Below, in pieces: positions 7,365-15,014 of a stretch of 21,898 bases of DNA. Positions within the stretch are counted from its first letter, which is position 1; the number at the start of each line of letters is the position of its first letter. The stretch is from CAZZKE01 sp964655005 (GTDB lineage: Bacteria > Pseudomonadota > Alphaproteobacteria > Rhodospirillales > JABHCV01), in the NCBI GenBank assembly GCA_964655005.1, contig CAZZKE010000050.1:1-21898 (forward strand). Reading direction: 5' to 3'. Both the position numbers and the translations under genes were made by a program. The notes below the pieces were generated by a model, which was not told where the DNA came from, ran no database searches, and saw only the letters and a program-made list of their open reading frames with translations.

Positions 7365-9782
7365 ATGTCAATTAACCGGCAGTTGCTGGCAATTATCCTA
7401 AGCTTTGCGACCATATTAATTTTTTCGTATATCCAGAAAATTCCAACACGCATCGAAAATGGGGTACGGGGGCACCAGGCCGACGACGCCATGGATGACG
7501 TGCGCCGCCCGTTTTTCGCGATCCAGGCGGCGAAAACGATGATCCTGAAAAACGGAAACAACTCGGAAATTCGTGCCGGGCTAGAACGTTGGATAGAAAT
7601 CGGCAACAGTCTCCTCGCCCGCTACAAGGACGTGGCGGCGTACGACGACAAATTATTGCGCCGCGTTAATATCCTGGCCACGGCCTACGAGGAATGGCTA
7701 CGGAGCATCCATTCGGTAATGGCCATCGCCGGGCGCACAAAGCCCGACAAAGACGAACGGTTGGGCGTGCGTCACTTTGACGCGCTGCATGAGGTAAATA
7801 TTGAAGCGGCTTCAGGCTTTTCTACCGTTTTGCGCCTGCTTGGCGATACGGAAGAGCCTGTACTGGATGACATTGAGCAGGGTTCCTATGCCCTCACGGA
7901 ATTGCTGATTCTCAGCGGGGTGCTGCTGGTCTGCGTATTGCTTTACAGCTTCGTCCTGATGAATTCGAAAAACAGGCTGCTGGAAAAGTCGCTGGACCGG
8001 CAAAAACTGGTGGCGAATGAATTAATGGTCAGCGAGGCCCGCCTCGCCAAGGCCCAGCGGATCGCCCGGTTTGGCAACTGGGAAACAGGCCTTCGAAACG
8101 ACACCCTGTGGTGGTCGGATGAAACCTATCGCATTTTTGGCCTGAACCCGCAAAAGCACAGGGCAACCCGCGAACTGTTCAGGGATTTAATTCATCCGGA
8201 AGACCGGGACACGGTCGCCAGGGTCTATCGCAGGGCGCTGTCTAATAATGAACCTTACAACCTGGATTATCGAATCGTTCTTGCCAATGGCGGCGTCCGT
8301 TATGTCCACGATCAGGCCGAAGTTTCGTACGATGGCGACGACGAACCGGTGGGTATTGAGGGAACCATTCAGGACATAACAAAACGCAAGAAGGCCGAGA
8401 ACAATCTTCACAAGGCCCACGACGAACTCGAACTACGGGTCTTCGAACGCACCCAGGCGCTGACCGAGGAAATCCAGGAACGGCGGGTAATCGAGGCGGA
8501 ACTGCTGGAACGGACGGAACTACAGCAATTACTTTATACGGTCACGGTCATCGCCAACGAAGCCGATGACTGCGACGCCGCGATGGTCGCCTGCCTGAAG
8601 GAAATCTGCGCCTATACGACCTGGCCGGTGGGGCATATATATGCCGTCTCGCAATCCGACCGCGACAGATTGCTGCCGACCGATATATGGCATATGGAAG
8701 ACTCCGAATGGTGCTCCGTTTTCCACGACCTGACCATGAAGACCGAATTTCGCACAGGCGTCGGCATGCCGGGTCGGGTGCTGGCCAGCGGCGAGCCGGA
8801 ATGGATCGAGGATGTGGCGGAGAACCCCGAATTCATCAGGATCGTCCAGGGGGCGGGTATTGTCGTCAAGTCCGGTTTCGGCTTTCCGATCAAGGTAAAA
8901 AACCGGGTCGTGGCGGTGATGGAATTTTTCTCCCCGTTCAATCAGATGGAAGATCAGTCGCTGATGCGCTCCATCAATCATATAGGCGCCCAGCTTGGCC
9001 GTCTGCACGAACGGGCGGCGACGGAAAAAAGCCTGCTTGCGGCCAAGATCGAAGCCGATTCCGCCAACCGGTCAAAGTCCGACTTCCTGTCCTCGATGAG
9101 TCACGAGTTGCGGACACCGCTGAATGCGATTATCGGCTTTTCCGACATCATGATCGGGGAAACGCTGGGCCCGGTCGACAACGTCAAATACCGGGAATAT
9201 CTGGGTGATATCTATAATTCCGGACAGCATCTTCTGGGACTTATCAACGACATTCTCGACGTTTCCGCAATCGAGGCAAGCGGCCTGGAATTGCAGGAGG
9301 AGAATATCGACCTGGCCACCGTCATCGCCGCCTCGGCCCGTATAATCAAACCACTGGCAAAAAAAGGATCGATAACCGTAACCTCCGCTATCGATCCTCA
9401 GATACCGATGATTTACGCCGACGAACGACGCATCAAACAGGTCTTGCTCAACCTGCTTAGCAACGCGGTCAAGTTCACCCTGCCGGGCGGTGAAGTCTCC
9501 GTCGGCGTTCGCCTGAATGATGACGGCTCAATTGTCATGAACGTCTCCGATACCGGCATCGGCATGGATTATGAAGGCGTGGGAAAGGCCCTGAGCAGGT
9601 TTGGCCAGGTCGACAGCGCCATCGATCGCAGACACGAAGGCAGCGGCCTGGGGCTGCCGCTAACCAGGGGCCTGGCCGAAATGCATGGCGGAACGCTGGA
9701 AGTCAAGAGCGCGAAAAACCGCGGCACCACGGTAATCGTGACATTCCCCAGGGAACGCACCGTCCGGAAAGCGGCGCGCTAA
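7365..9782 (+). CDS. Membrane sensor histidine kinase with PAS and GAF domains
   Basis: This protein is about 805 residues from the ATG at 7365. It has a first membrane helix (about 6-24) and a periplasmic sensor region. A second helix (about 180-201) is followed by a PAS domain with PAC tail (about 221-345, ending GTIQDITKRKKAE) and a short coiled coil. Next come a GAF domain (about 384-527), a HisKA dimerisation domain with phospho-acceptor H580 (MSHELRTPLNAIIGFSD) and an HATPase_c domain. The HATPase_c shows an N box (NLLSNAVKFT, N696/N700), a DTGIGM box and GSGLGLPLTRG. There is no receiver domain and no adjacent response regulator, so the partner is elsewhere. The frame extends up to a GTG at 7320, but ATG 7365 puts the signal helix at the usual distance and has AGAGG ten bases upstream. 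The stop codon overlaps the stop of convergent prfB by four bases. The signal sensed is unknown; a link to the neighbouring fliL is only positional. Confidence 0.92.
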   Translation: MSINRQLLAIILSFATILIFSYIQKIPTRIENGVRGHQADDAMDDVRRPFFAIQAAKTMILKNGNNSEIRAGLERWIEIGNSLLARYKDVAAYDDKLLRRVNILATAYEEWLRSIHSVMAIAGRTKPDKDERLGVRHFDALHEVNIEAASGFSTVLRLLGDTEEPVLDDIEQGSYALTELLILSGVLLVCVLLYSFVLMNSKNRLLEKSLDRQKLVANELMVSEARLAKAQRIARFGNWETGLRNDTLWWSDETYRIFGLNPQKHRATRELFRDLIHPEDRDTVARVYRRALSNNEPYNLDYRIVLANGGVRYVHDQAEVSYDGDDEPVGIEGTIQDITKRKKAENNLHKAHDELELRVFERTQALTEEIQERRVIEAELLERTELQQLLYTVTVIANEADDCDAAMVACLKEICAYTTWPVGHIYAVSQSDRDRLLPTDIWHMEDSEWCSVFHDLTMKTEFRTGVGMPGRVLASGEPEWIEDVAENPEFIRIVQGAGIVVKSGFGFPIKVKNRVVAVMEFFSPFNQMEDQSLMRSINHIGAQLGRLHERAATEKSLLAAKIEADSANRSKSDFLSSMSHELRTPLNAIIGFSDIMIGETLGPVDNVKYREYLGDIYNSGQHLLGLINDILDVSAIEASGLELQEENIDLATVIAASARIIKPLAKKGSITVTSAIDPQIPMIYADERRIKQVLLNLLSNAVKFTLPGGEVSVGVRLNDDGSIVMNVSDTGIGMDYEGVGKALSRFGQVDSAIDRRHEGSGLGLPLTRGLAEMHGGTLEVKSAKNRGTTVIVTFPRERTVRKAAR

Positions 9783-10901
9783 CCTTCTTTCCCTTCATCC
9801 ATCCCCTTGACTCTGGCCGCCAGCGCCGCCGCCATGAAATCATCCAGGTCGCCATCCAGCACGCCCTGGGTGTTCGAGGTCTCGACCTCGGTACGCAGGT
9901 CCTTGACCATCTGATATGGCTGCAACACGTAGGATCTGATCTGATGACCCCAGCCGATATCGGTCTTGGCGTCTTCGAGCTCCTGCTGTTCTTCCTCGCG
10001 GCGGTGCAGTTCGTGTTCGTATAATCGCGCCTTCAGCATTTTCATGGCGGCCGCCCGGTTCTTGTGCTGCGAGCGGTCATTCTGGCACTGGACCACGATA
10101 TTGGTCGCCAGATGGGTGATCCGGATGGCGCTGTCGGTCTTGTTTACGTGCTGACCGCCGGCCCCGGAGGCGCGATAGGTATCGATCCGCAGGTCCTTGT
10201 CCTGAATCTCGATTTCGATATCGTCATCAATTTCCGGATAGACCCAGACCGATGAAAAGCTGGTGTGACGGCGGGCGCTGGAATCATAGGGCGAGATGCG
10301 GACCAGGCGATGCACGCCGCTTTCGGTTTTCAGCCAGCCATAGGCATTGTGCCCGGAAATCTTCACCGTCGCCGATTTAAGCCCGGCTTCCTCGCCGGCG
10401 CTTTCGGCCATCCATTCGACCTTGTAATCATGCGCTTCGGCCCATCGGGTATACATGCGCAACAACATTTCCGCCCAGTCCTGGGCTTCCGTGCCGCCGG
10501 CCCCGGCGTGAACTTCCAGATAACAGTTATTGGCGTCCGCCTCGCCCGACAGCAGGGTCTGCAATTCCGCCTTGGCGGCGATATCCCGGGCCGTCAGCAG
10601 GGCTGTCTCGGCTTCGGTTACGATACCCTGATCGCCCTCGGCCTCGCCCATTTCCAGAAGTTCGACGTTGTCGGCCAGGTCGCGGCCCAGATCGTCGATG
10701 GATTTAATCCCTTCTTCCAGGCGGGTGCGTTCGCGCATCACCGCCTGGGCCTTGTCCGGATCGTTCCATAATTCCGGATTTTCCGACAGCGCGTTCAGTT
10801 CATCAAGGCGGCGTTTGGCGTTGTCGTAGTCAAAGATGCCTCCTCAGCAGTTCCAGCGACTGCTCTATTTGCCGGGTGAAGGCTTCGATTTCGGCGCGCA
10901 T
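9779..10901 (-). CDS. prfB: Peptide chain release factor 2, made through a programmed +1 frameshift
   Basis: RF2 reads UGA and UAA and releases the finished protein on the ribosome. The gene starts at ATG 10901 (MRAEIEAFTRQIEQSLELL...) with AAGGA nine bases upstream. It runs 23 codons to an in-frame TGA (10832-10830), and continues in the +1 frame from GAC at 10831 to TAG at 9779. The product is 373 residues, against 365 in E. coli. It carries the class-I signatures: GGQ at residues 248-250 (SGAGGQHVNKTDSAIR) and an SPY-type codon-recognition tripeptide (RISPYDSSARRHTSFSS). A simple open frame would give only the part from 10741 downward and lose the N-terminal domain. It is last in the amiC - PBP1A - prfB series. 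Its 3' end overlaps the convergent kinase gene by four bases. Confidence 0.96.
10829..10844 (-). promoter_or_regulatory. Programmed +1 ribosomal frameshift site of prfB
   Basis: On the minus strand the site reads AGGAGG CAT CTT TGA C. A Shine-Dalgarno-like AGGAGG lies three bases before the slippery CTT codon, and the TGA has a C after it, a weak termination context. This is the same layout as the E. coli prfB autoregulatory site (AGGGGG TAT CTT TGA C). When RF2 is scarce, ribosomes pause at the TGA and slip by one base, so full RF2 is made. Confidence 0.95.
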
Positions 10902-10911
10902 GGCGGGGTGT

Positions 10912-10928
10912 CCTTGATTTATTCAAGG
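10912..10928 (-). other. Small hairpin overlapping the prfB ribosome binding site
   Basis: On the minus strand CCTTGA (10928-10923) pairs perfectly with TCAAGG (10917-10912) around a five-base ATAAA loop. The second arm contains most of the AAGGA ribosome binding site (10915-10911) of prfB. The hairpin could weaken initiation on a free prfB leader, or mark the PBP1A-prfB junction. It has no T-run, so it is unlikely to be a terminator. Confidence 0.35.
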
Positions 10929-10951
10929 GGCTTTGTAACCGGATTGCCAAT

Positions 10952-13372
10952 TTAATACAATCCGCCGGTTCCCAGGACCGGTCCCTGGGCGCCGAGGCTC
11001 AAGCCGTCCAGGACCCGGGCCTCGCCGCTGGGCGCCTCGCCGGGCTTGAAGGCTTCCAGAATAACCTTTCTGTCACCGGACCGGGCCGGCAGGCCGGTGG
11101 TCGCATTGACCCGGACCAGCCGGATGCCCGGCGGAATCCGAAACGGCGTCGCTGGCCGGCCGGCCAGCGCCGCGGCCATGAAATCGCGGAAGATCGGCGC
11201 CGCCACCGAGGCCCCCTGTTCACGCCGCCCAAGACTGCGCGGATTGTCAAATCCGGTATAGACGCCGACCGCCAAATCCGGCGAGAAACCGACAAACCAG
11301 GCATCCCGGCTTTTGTTGGTGGTGCCGGTCTTGCCGGCCAGCGGCTTGCCGACGGCGCGGATAATGACCCCGGTGCCCCGCTCGACAACGCCCTGCAGGA
11401 TCGAGACCATCTGATAGGCGCTTCCGGGATCGGTTACGGACTTCCGCTGATCCGGCAACTGCGGCACCGGCTGGCCGGTCCAAAAGGCCGCGCGACAATC
11501 GCGGCAGACCCGTTTGTCGTGGCTGAAGACGGTGCGGCCATGACGATCCTGGATACGGTCAATCAGGCTTGGCGTGATGTCCTTGCCGCCATTGACCAGC
11601 ATGGCGTAACCGGTGGTCAGTCGCAGCAGGGTCGTCTCGCCGGCGCCCAAAGCCATGGCCAGGGATTGCGGCATGTTATCGATAATCCCGAAACGCCGGG
11701 CATAGTCGGCAATCTTGTCCATGCCGACGGTCTGGGCCAACCGCACGGTCATCAGGTTACGGGATTTCTCGACGCCCAGACGCAAGGTGCTGGGGCCGTA
11801 AAATTTCTGGGTGTAGTTGGCCGGCCGCCACTTCGGCAGCCCCGGACCCTGATCAATCACGAACGGCGCGTCGAGAATCAGGGTCGACGGCGTAAAGCCG
11901 GAATCCAGCGCCGCCAGATAAACGAACGGCTTGAATGCCGACCCCGGCTGACGCTCGGCCTGGGTGACCCGGTTGAACTTGCTTTTGTCGTGATCGTAAC
12001 CGCCGGACATGGCCAGGACGCGACCGGTGTGCGGATCGAGCGCCACCAGCGCCCCTTCGATTTCCGGTATCTGCCGCAGGCCGTAGCTATCGGCAGGATG
12101 GATTTTGCCGTTCTTGTCCGCCGCGACCGGTTCGACGGCGACGACATCGCCCACCGTCAGCACATCTTGCGGGCGCTTGACTCGCGGCCCCAGTCTTTCA
12201 CCCTTCAGCCAGGGTCTGGCCCACTTTAATTCGGCCAGCGGAATGGTTCCGGTCCGGGCGTCGGCGAAGCCGATGCCGGCGGATTTTTGATCCAGCTTCA
12301 GCACTATCGCCAACCGCCAGTCGCCCAGCCCCGGCGGCGGCTCGATAGCGGCCAGCGCGGCCGTCCAGTCATCGACGACGGCCAGGTCCACCCGGGCCAG
12401 CGGCCCCCGCCAGCCGTGCCTGCGGTCATAACTTTCCAGCCCGTCCTTGAGCGCCCGATCGGCAAATTCCTGGTATCGGGGATTCAGGGTGGTCCGCACC
12501 GACAGGCCGCCCTTGTAAAGTTTCGCTTCGCCATACCGTTCGGCCAGTTCCCGGCGCACCTCTTCGGCGAAATATCCGGCGGTGACGAACTCGGTGTCGG
12601 CTCGTTGCTCGACAATCAGCGGACTGGACCTGGCGATATCGGCCTCGTCGCCGGTAATTACGCCGTCACTCAGCATTCGCCCGATCACCCAGTTGCGGCG
12701 GGTGATCGCGGCCGCCTTTTTCTTCGTCGGATGGTAATTGTTGGGCGCCTTCGGCAAGGCCGCCAGATAGGCCGCTTCGGCAATAGTCAGCTTGTCGAGG
12801 GTCTTGTTGAAATAATTCAGCGCCGCCGCCGCGACGCCGTAGGCCCCGTAGCCCAGATAAATCTCGTTCAGGTATAATTCGAGAATACGGTCCTTGGTAA
12901 AGGCCCGTTCCATGCGGAAGGCAAGGATGGCTTCCTTGATCTTGCGCCGCCACGACACTTCGTTGGTCAGCAGGAAATTCTTGGCGACCTGCTGGGTGAT
13001 GGTCGATGCGCCGACCTTGCGTCGCTGCTTGCCGATATTCTTGATGTTGACCACGATGGCCCGGGCGACACCCAGAAAATCGACCCCCTGATGGCTGTAG
13101 AAGTTCTTGTCTTCGGCCGACAGGAAAGCGTTAACGACCCGCTTGGGCATGGAATGAATCGGCACAAACAAACGTTTTTGAACGGCATATTCAGCCAGCA
13201 GGCGGCCATCGCCGGCGTGGACACGGGTCATCACCGGCGGTTCATAATCGGCCAGTTGCCGGTAATCGGGCAAATCCCTGCCGAATTCCTGAAACACGTA
13301 CAGAACCCCGCCGGCACCGACAATGGCGACGATCAGCAGTAACCCAAGCATGGTCAGAAACGCTCTTAACAT
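10952..13372 (-). CDS. mrcA: Penicillin-binding protein 1A, class A transglycosylase/transpeptidase
   Basis: PBP1A polymerises lipid II into glycan strands and cross-links their peptides in the periplasm. The 806-residue protein has an N-terminal anchor helix (about 5-27). A GT51 transglycosylase domain follows, with catalytic E87 in SAEDKNFYSHQG, then GASTITQQVAKNFLL, RRKIKEAILAFRME and RILELYLNEIYLG. The transpeptidase domain carries S478 in GSAFKP (SxxK, with K481), SRN in VEKSRNLMTVRL and K681 in GKTGTTNKSRDAWF. An OB-like insert lies between them. A CxxC pair (VCRDCRAAF) precedes the TAYQMV-like region. ATG 13372 has GGA six bases upstream. It starts 38 bp after the amiC stop and ends 50 bp before prfB, so the three genes are probably co-transcribed. 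The order amiC-PBP1A-prfB next to rne is common in alphaproteobacteria. Confidence 0.96.
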   Translation of the reverse strand: MLRAFLTMLGLLLIVAIVGAGGVLYVFQEFGRDLPDYRQLADYEPPVMTRVHAGDGRLLAEYAVQKRLFVPIHSMPKRVVNAFLSAEDKNFYSHQGVDFLGVARAIVVNIKNIGKQRRKVGASTITQQVAKNFLLTNEVSWRRKIKEAILAFRMERAFTKDRILELYLNEIYLGYGAYGVAAAALNYFNKTLDKLTIAEAAYLAALPKAPNNYHPTKKKAAAITRRNWVIGRMLSDGVITGDEADIARSSPLIVEQRADTEFVTAGYFAEEVRRELAERYGEAKLYKGGLSVRTTLNPRYQEFADRALKDGLESYDRRHGWRGPLARVDLAVVDDWTAALAAIEPPPGLGDWRLAIVLKLDQKSAGIGFADARTGTIPLAELKWARPWLKGERLGPRVKRPQDVLTVGDVVAVEPVAADKNGKIHPADSYGLRQIPEIEGALVALDPHTGRVLAMSGGYDHDKSKFNRVTQAERQPGSAFKPFVYLAALDSGFTPSTLILDAPFVIDQGPGLPKWRPANYTQKFYGPSTLRLGVEKSRNLMTVRLAQTVGMDKIADYARRFGIIDNMPQSLAMALGAGETTLLRLTTGYAMLVNGGKDITPSLIDRIQDRHGRTVFSHDKRVCRDCRAAFWTGQPVPQLPDQRKSVTDPGSAYQMVSILQGVVERGTGVIIRAVGKPLAGKTGTTNKSRDAWFVGFSPDLAVGVYTGFDNPRSLGRREQGASVAAPIFRDFMAAALAGRPATPFRIPPGIRLVRVNATTGLPARSGDRKVILEAFKPGEAPSGEARVLDGLSLGAQGPVLGTGGLY

Positions 13373-13410
13373 CGTTATCCACTAACGGACAAATATGGCG
13401 GGGATGTGGC

Positions 13411-14640
13411 CTATTTTTTATAGGCTTCTTCGATATTGGAAAAATACCCGGTAATGGCGCGCACCATACCATCGGCCAGTTTCCTGCGGTAGGCCTTACT
13501 CCGAAGCGCCTTTTCGTCGGCCCGGTTGGACAGGAAGCCAAGCTCGATCAGGATCGACGGAACATCCGGGGCCTTGAGCACGGCGAAACCGGCGAACCGG
13601 TGGGTGTTGCGCAGCACCCTTGTTTTACGCCGCAGTTGCGTGACCATAGAGGCCGCGAAACGGGCCGACTGGTTCATGGTTTCGCGCCGCGTCAGGTCGA
13701 TCAGAATGCCGGTGATTTCGGGCGTGTTTTCGGTGCTGTTGACGCCGGCGATCAAGTCGGCCTTGTTTTCCTGTTCGGCCAGGGCGGCGGCTTCCTTGTC
13801 GGACGCCGTTTCCGACAGGGTATAAACCGAAAGCCCCCTGGTTTTGCGATTTTTAATGGCGTCGGCATGAATGGACACAAACAAATCGGCCCCTGCGGCG
13901 CGGGCAAAATCGACCCGATTTCGTAATTTGACGAAGACATCGCGGGTCCGGGTCAAAAGAACCTTGAACAGCCCCCCCCGTTCCAGCCGTGCTTTCAGTT
14001 CCCTGGCCATCGCCAGGGTTATGTGTTTTTCATAAAATCCGTTGACGCCTATGGTCCCGGGATCGACGCCGCCATGGCCGGGATCAATAACGACGATCCG
14101 CTTGCCGGGAATTTTTGGCGCCGCTTGCGGCGTTTTGGGCGTTGCCGGCAAGGCCGATTTTATTACCCCGGCGCCATCTTTCGCGATAACGCCGGTATTC
14201 CCAGCGGTCAAATCGACAACCAGCCGGTAGCTGCCGTTTTCCACGGGATTTAAAAGAAAACTGCGCATGATCGACGGCGCCGATTTAACATCCAGAACGA
14301 TCCGCGATACGCCCGGCTTAAATAATCCGTAACGCAGTCTGCGCAAAATTCCGATATCGACCGGCAACGGTTTGGTCGGCAATCGCCAGCCCACTTCGGG
14401 CAAATCAATGACCACCCTGTGGGGATTGGACAAGGCAAATATCTTGAATTTTATCCGGCGGTCCAAATCAAAAACCAGACGGGTAGCCCCGGCCCGTTCG
14501 CCGACTCGAACATCGGTCACAATGGCCTCGACCGAAAAAGCCGGGCCCGAAAAAGCCGCCAGAAAGATAATAAATGCAATTTGACCGACCAGATCACGCA
14601 ACCTGACACCGATCACAAAATCGTGAAAATACGCCCTCAT
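13411..14640 (-). CDS. amiC: N-acetylmuramoyl-L-alanine amidase with AMIN domain
   Basis: AmiC cuts the bond between N-acetylmuramic acid and the stem peptide and helps daughter cells separate. It acts in the periplasm. With the ATG at 14640 the protein is 409 residues. It has a Sec signal peptide (about 1-36, FIIFLAAFSGPAFS), an AMIN peptidoglycan-binding domain (about 38-150), a linker and an Amidase_3 catalytic domain (about 180-400). The zinc ligands H189 (DPGHGG), E204 (FYEKHI) and H258 (SIHAD) and the catalytic E366 (LIELGFLSN) are all present. A longer frame begins at a TTG at 14702, but it lacks a ribosome binding site and would bury the signal peptide. ATG 14640 has AGGA five bases upstream. 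It is the first gene of the minus-strand cell-wall operon and is divergent from rne. Confidence 0.95.
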   Translation of the reverse strand: MRAYFHDFVIGVRLRDLVGQIAFIIFLAAFSGPAFSVEAIVTDVRVGERAGATRLVFDLDRRIKFKIFALSNPHRVVIDLPEVGWRLPTKPLPVDIGILRRLRYGLFKPGVSRIVLDVKSAPSIMRSFLLNPVENGSYRLVVDLTAGNTGVIAKDGAGVIKSALPATPKTPQAAPKIPGKRIVVIDPGHGGVDPGTIGVNGFYEKHITLAMARELKARLERGGLFKVLLTRTRDVFVKLRNRVDFARAAGADLFVSIHADAIKNRKTRGLSVYTLSETASDKEAAALAEQENKADLIAGVNSTENTPEITGILIDLTRRETMNQSARFAASMVTQLRRKTRVLRNTHRFAGFAVLKAPDVPSILIELGFLSNRADEKALRSKAYRRKLADGMVRAITGYFSNIEEAYKK

Positions 14641-14660
14641 CGCAGTCCTAATAGCCGATA

Positions 14661-14677
14661 GAGCACCTTTGGCGCTC
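14661..14677 (-). promoter_or_regulatory. Hairpin in the amiC leader
   Basis: GAGCACC (14661-14667) and GGCGCTC (14671-14677) form a seven-pair stem, with one G-T pair in the message, around a three-base loop. It lies about 20 bases before the amiC start codon. In the plus direction it is followed by TTAATAAATT rather than a T-run. It may be a leader structure; the function is unknown. Confidence 0.3.
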
Positions 14678-14708
14678 TTAATAAATTCAATGAATGTCAA
14701 TAAGATGA

Positions 14709-14737
14709 TTGTCGAACTAAAAACCTACCGTTATGTT
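14709..14737 (+). promoter_or_regulatory. Candidate sigma-70-type promoter for rne
   Basis: TTGTCG (14709-14714) and TATGTT (14732-14737) are separated by exactly 17 bp. Each matches the consensus at four of six positions. Transcription would begin near 14744 and give an rne leader of about 270 bases. Other promoters in the gap cannot be excluded. Confidence 0.4.
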
Positions 14738-14743
14738 AACGAC

Positions 14744-15014
14744 TCGAAGATGTACGATCAGCAATGAGTGTACAGTCAATGCAGTCGATTGGACAGTTCG
14801 CCCCTACGCGGGCGCAGGACCGGTCGCACGACCCTGATTTAGTTAGGTTTTTTTATGCCGGATAGAGCAGCTCGGAATATGACAGGAACCCATCCGTCCC
14901 AACTAGCGGACGTGGGCTTGTTAGTGAGCGCCGCCGGCCCATCGCAAACACGCGTCGACCCATGCCGCAACATCGAACCTGCGGCCGGCCCGGCGTATTG
15001 GAGCTACGAAGTTA
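14744..15014 (+). promoter_or_regulatory. Long putative 5' leader of rne
   Basis: This 271-base stretch has no convincing gene. It holds several possible folds: TGTAC/GTACA around 14751-14774; a five-pair stem CCTGA/TTAGG (14833-14847) directly before seven T (14848-14854); and a GC-rich long-range pairing of CCGGCC (near 14935) with GGCCGG (near 14990) that would close a loop just before the rne ribosome binding site (GGAG at 15000-15003). E. coli rne is autoregulated through a structured 5' leader of similar length. By analogy this leader may sense RNase E activity; the folds here are by eye only. An 84-codon frame opening at 14855 overlaps the rne start and has weak initiation signals. Confidence 0.35.

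Noticed and set aside
11519..12229. 236-codon frame opposite PBP1A
   Set aside because: It is antisense to intact transpeptidase motifs, with no motif of its own.
14641..14702. TTG start extending amiC by 20 codons
   Set aside because: It has no ribosome binding site and it moves the signal peptide inward; ATG 14640 has AGGA at a good distance.
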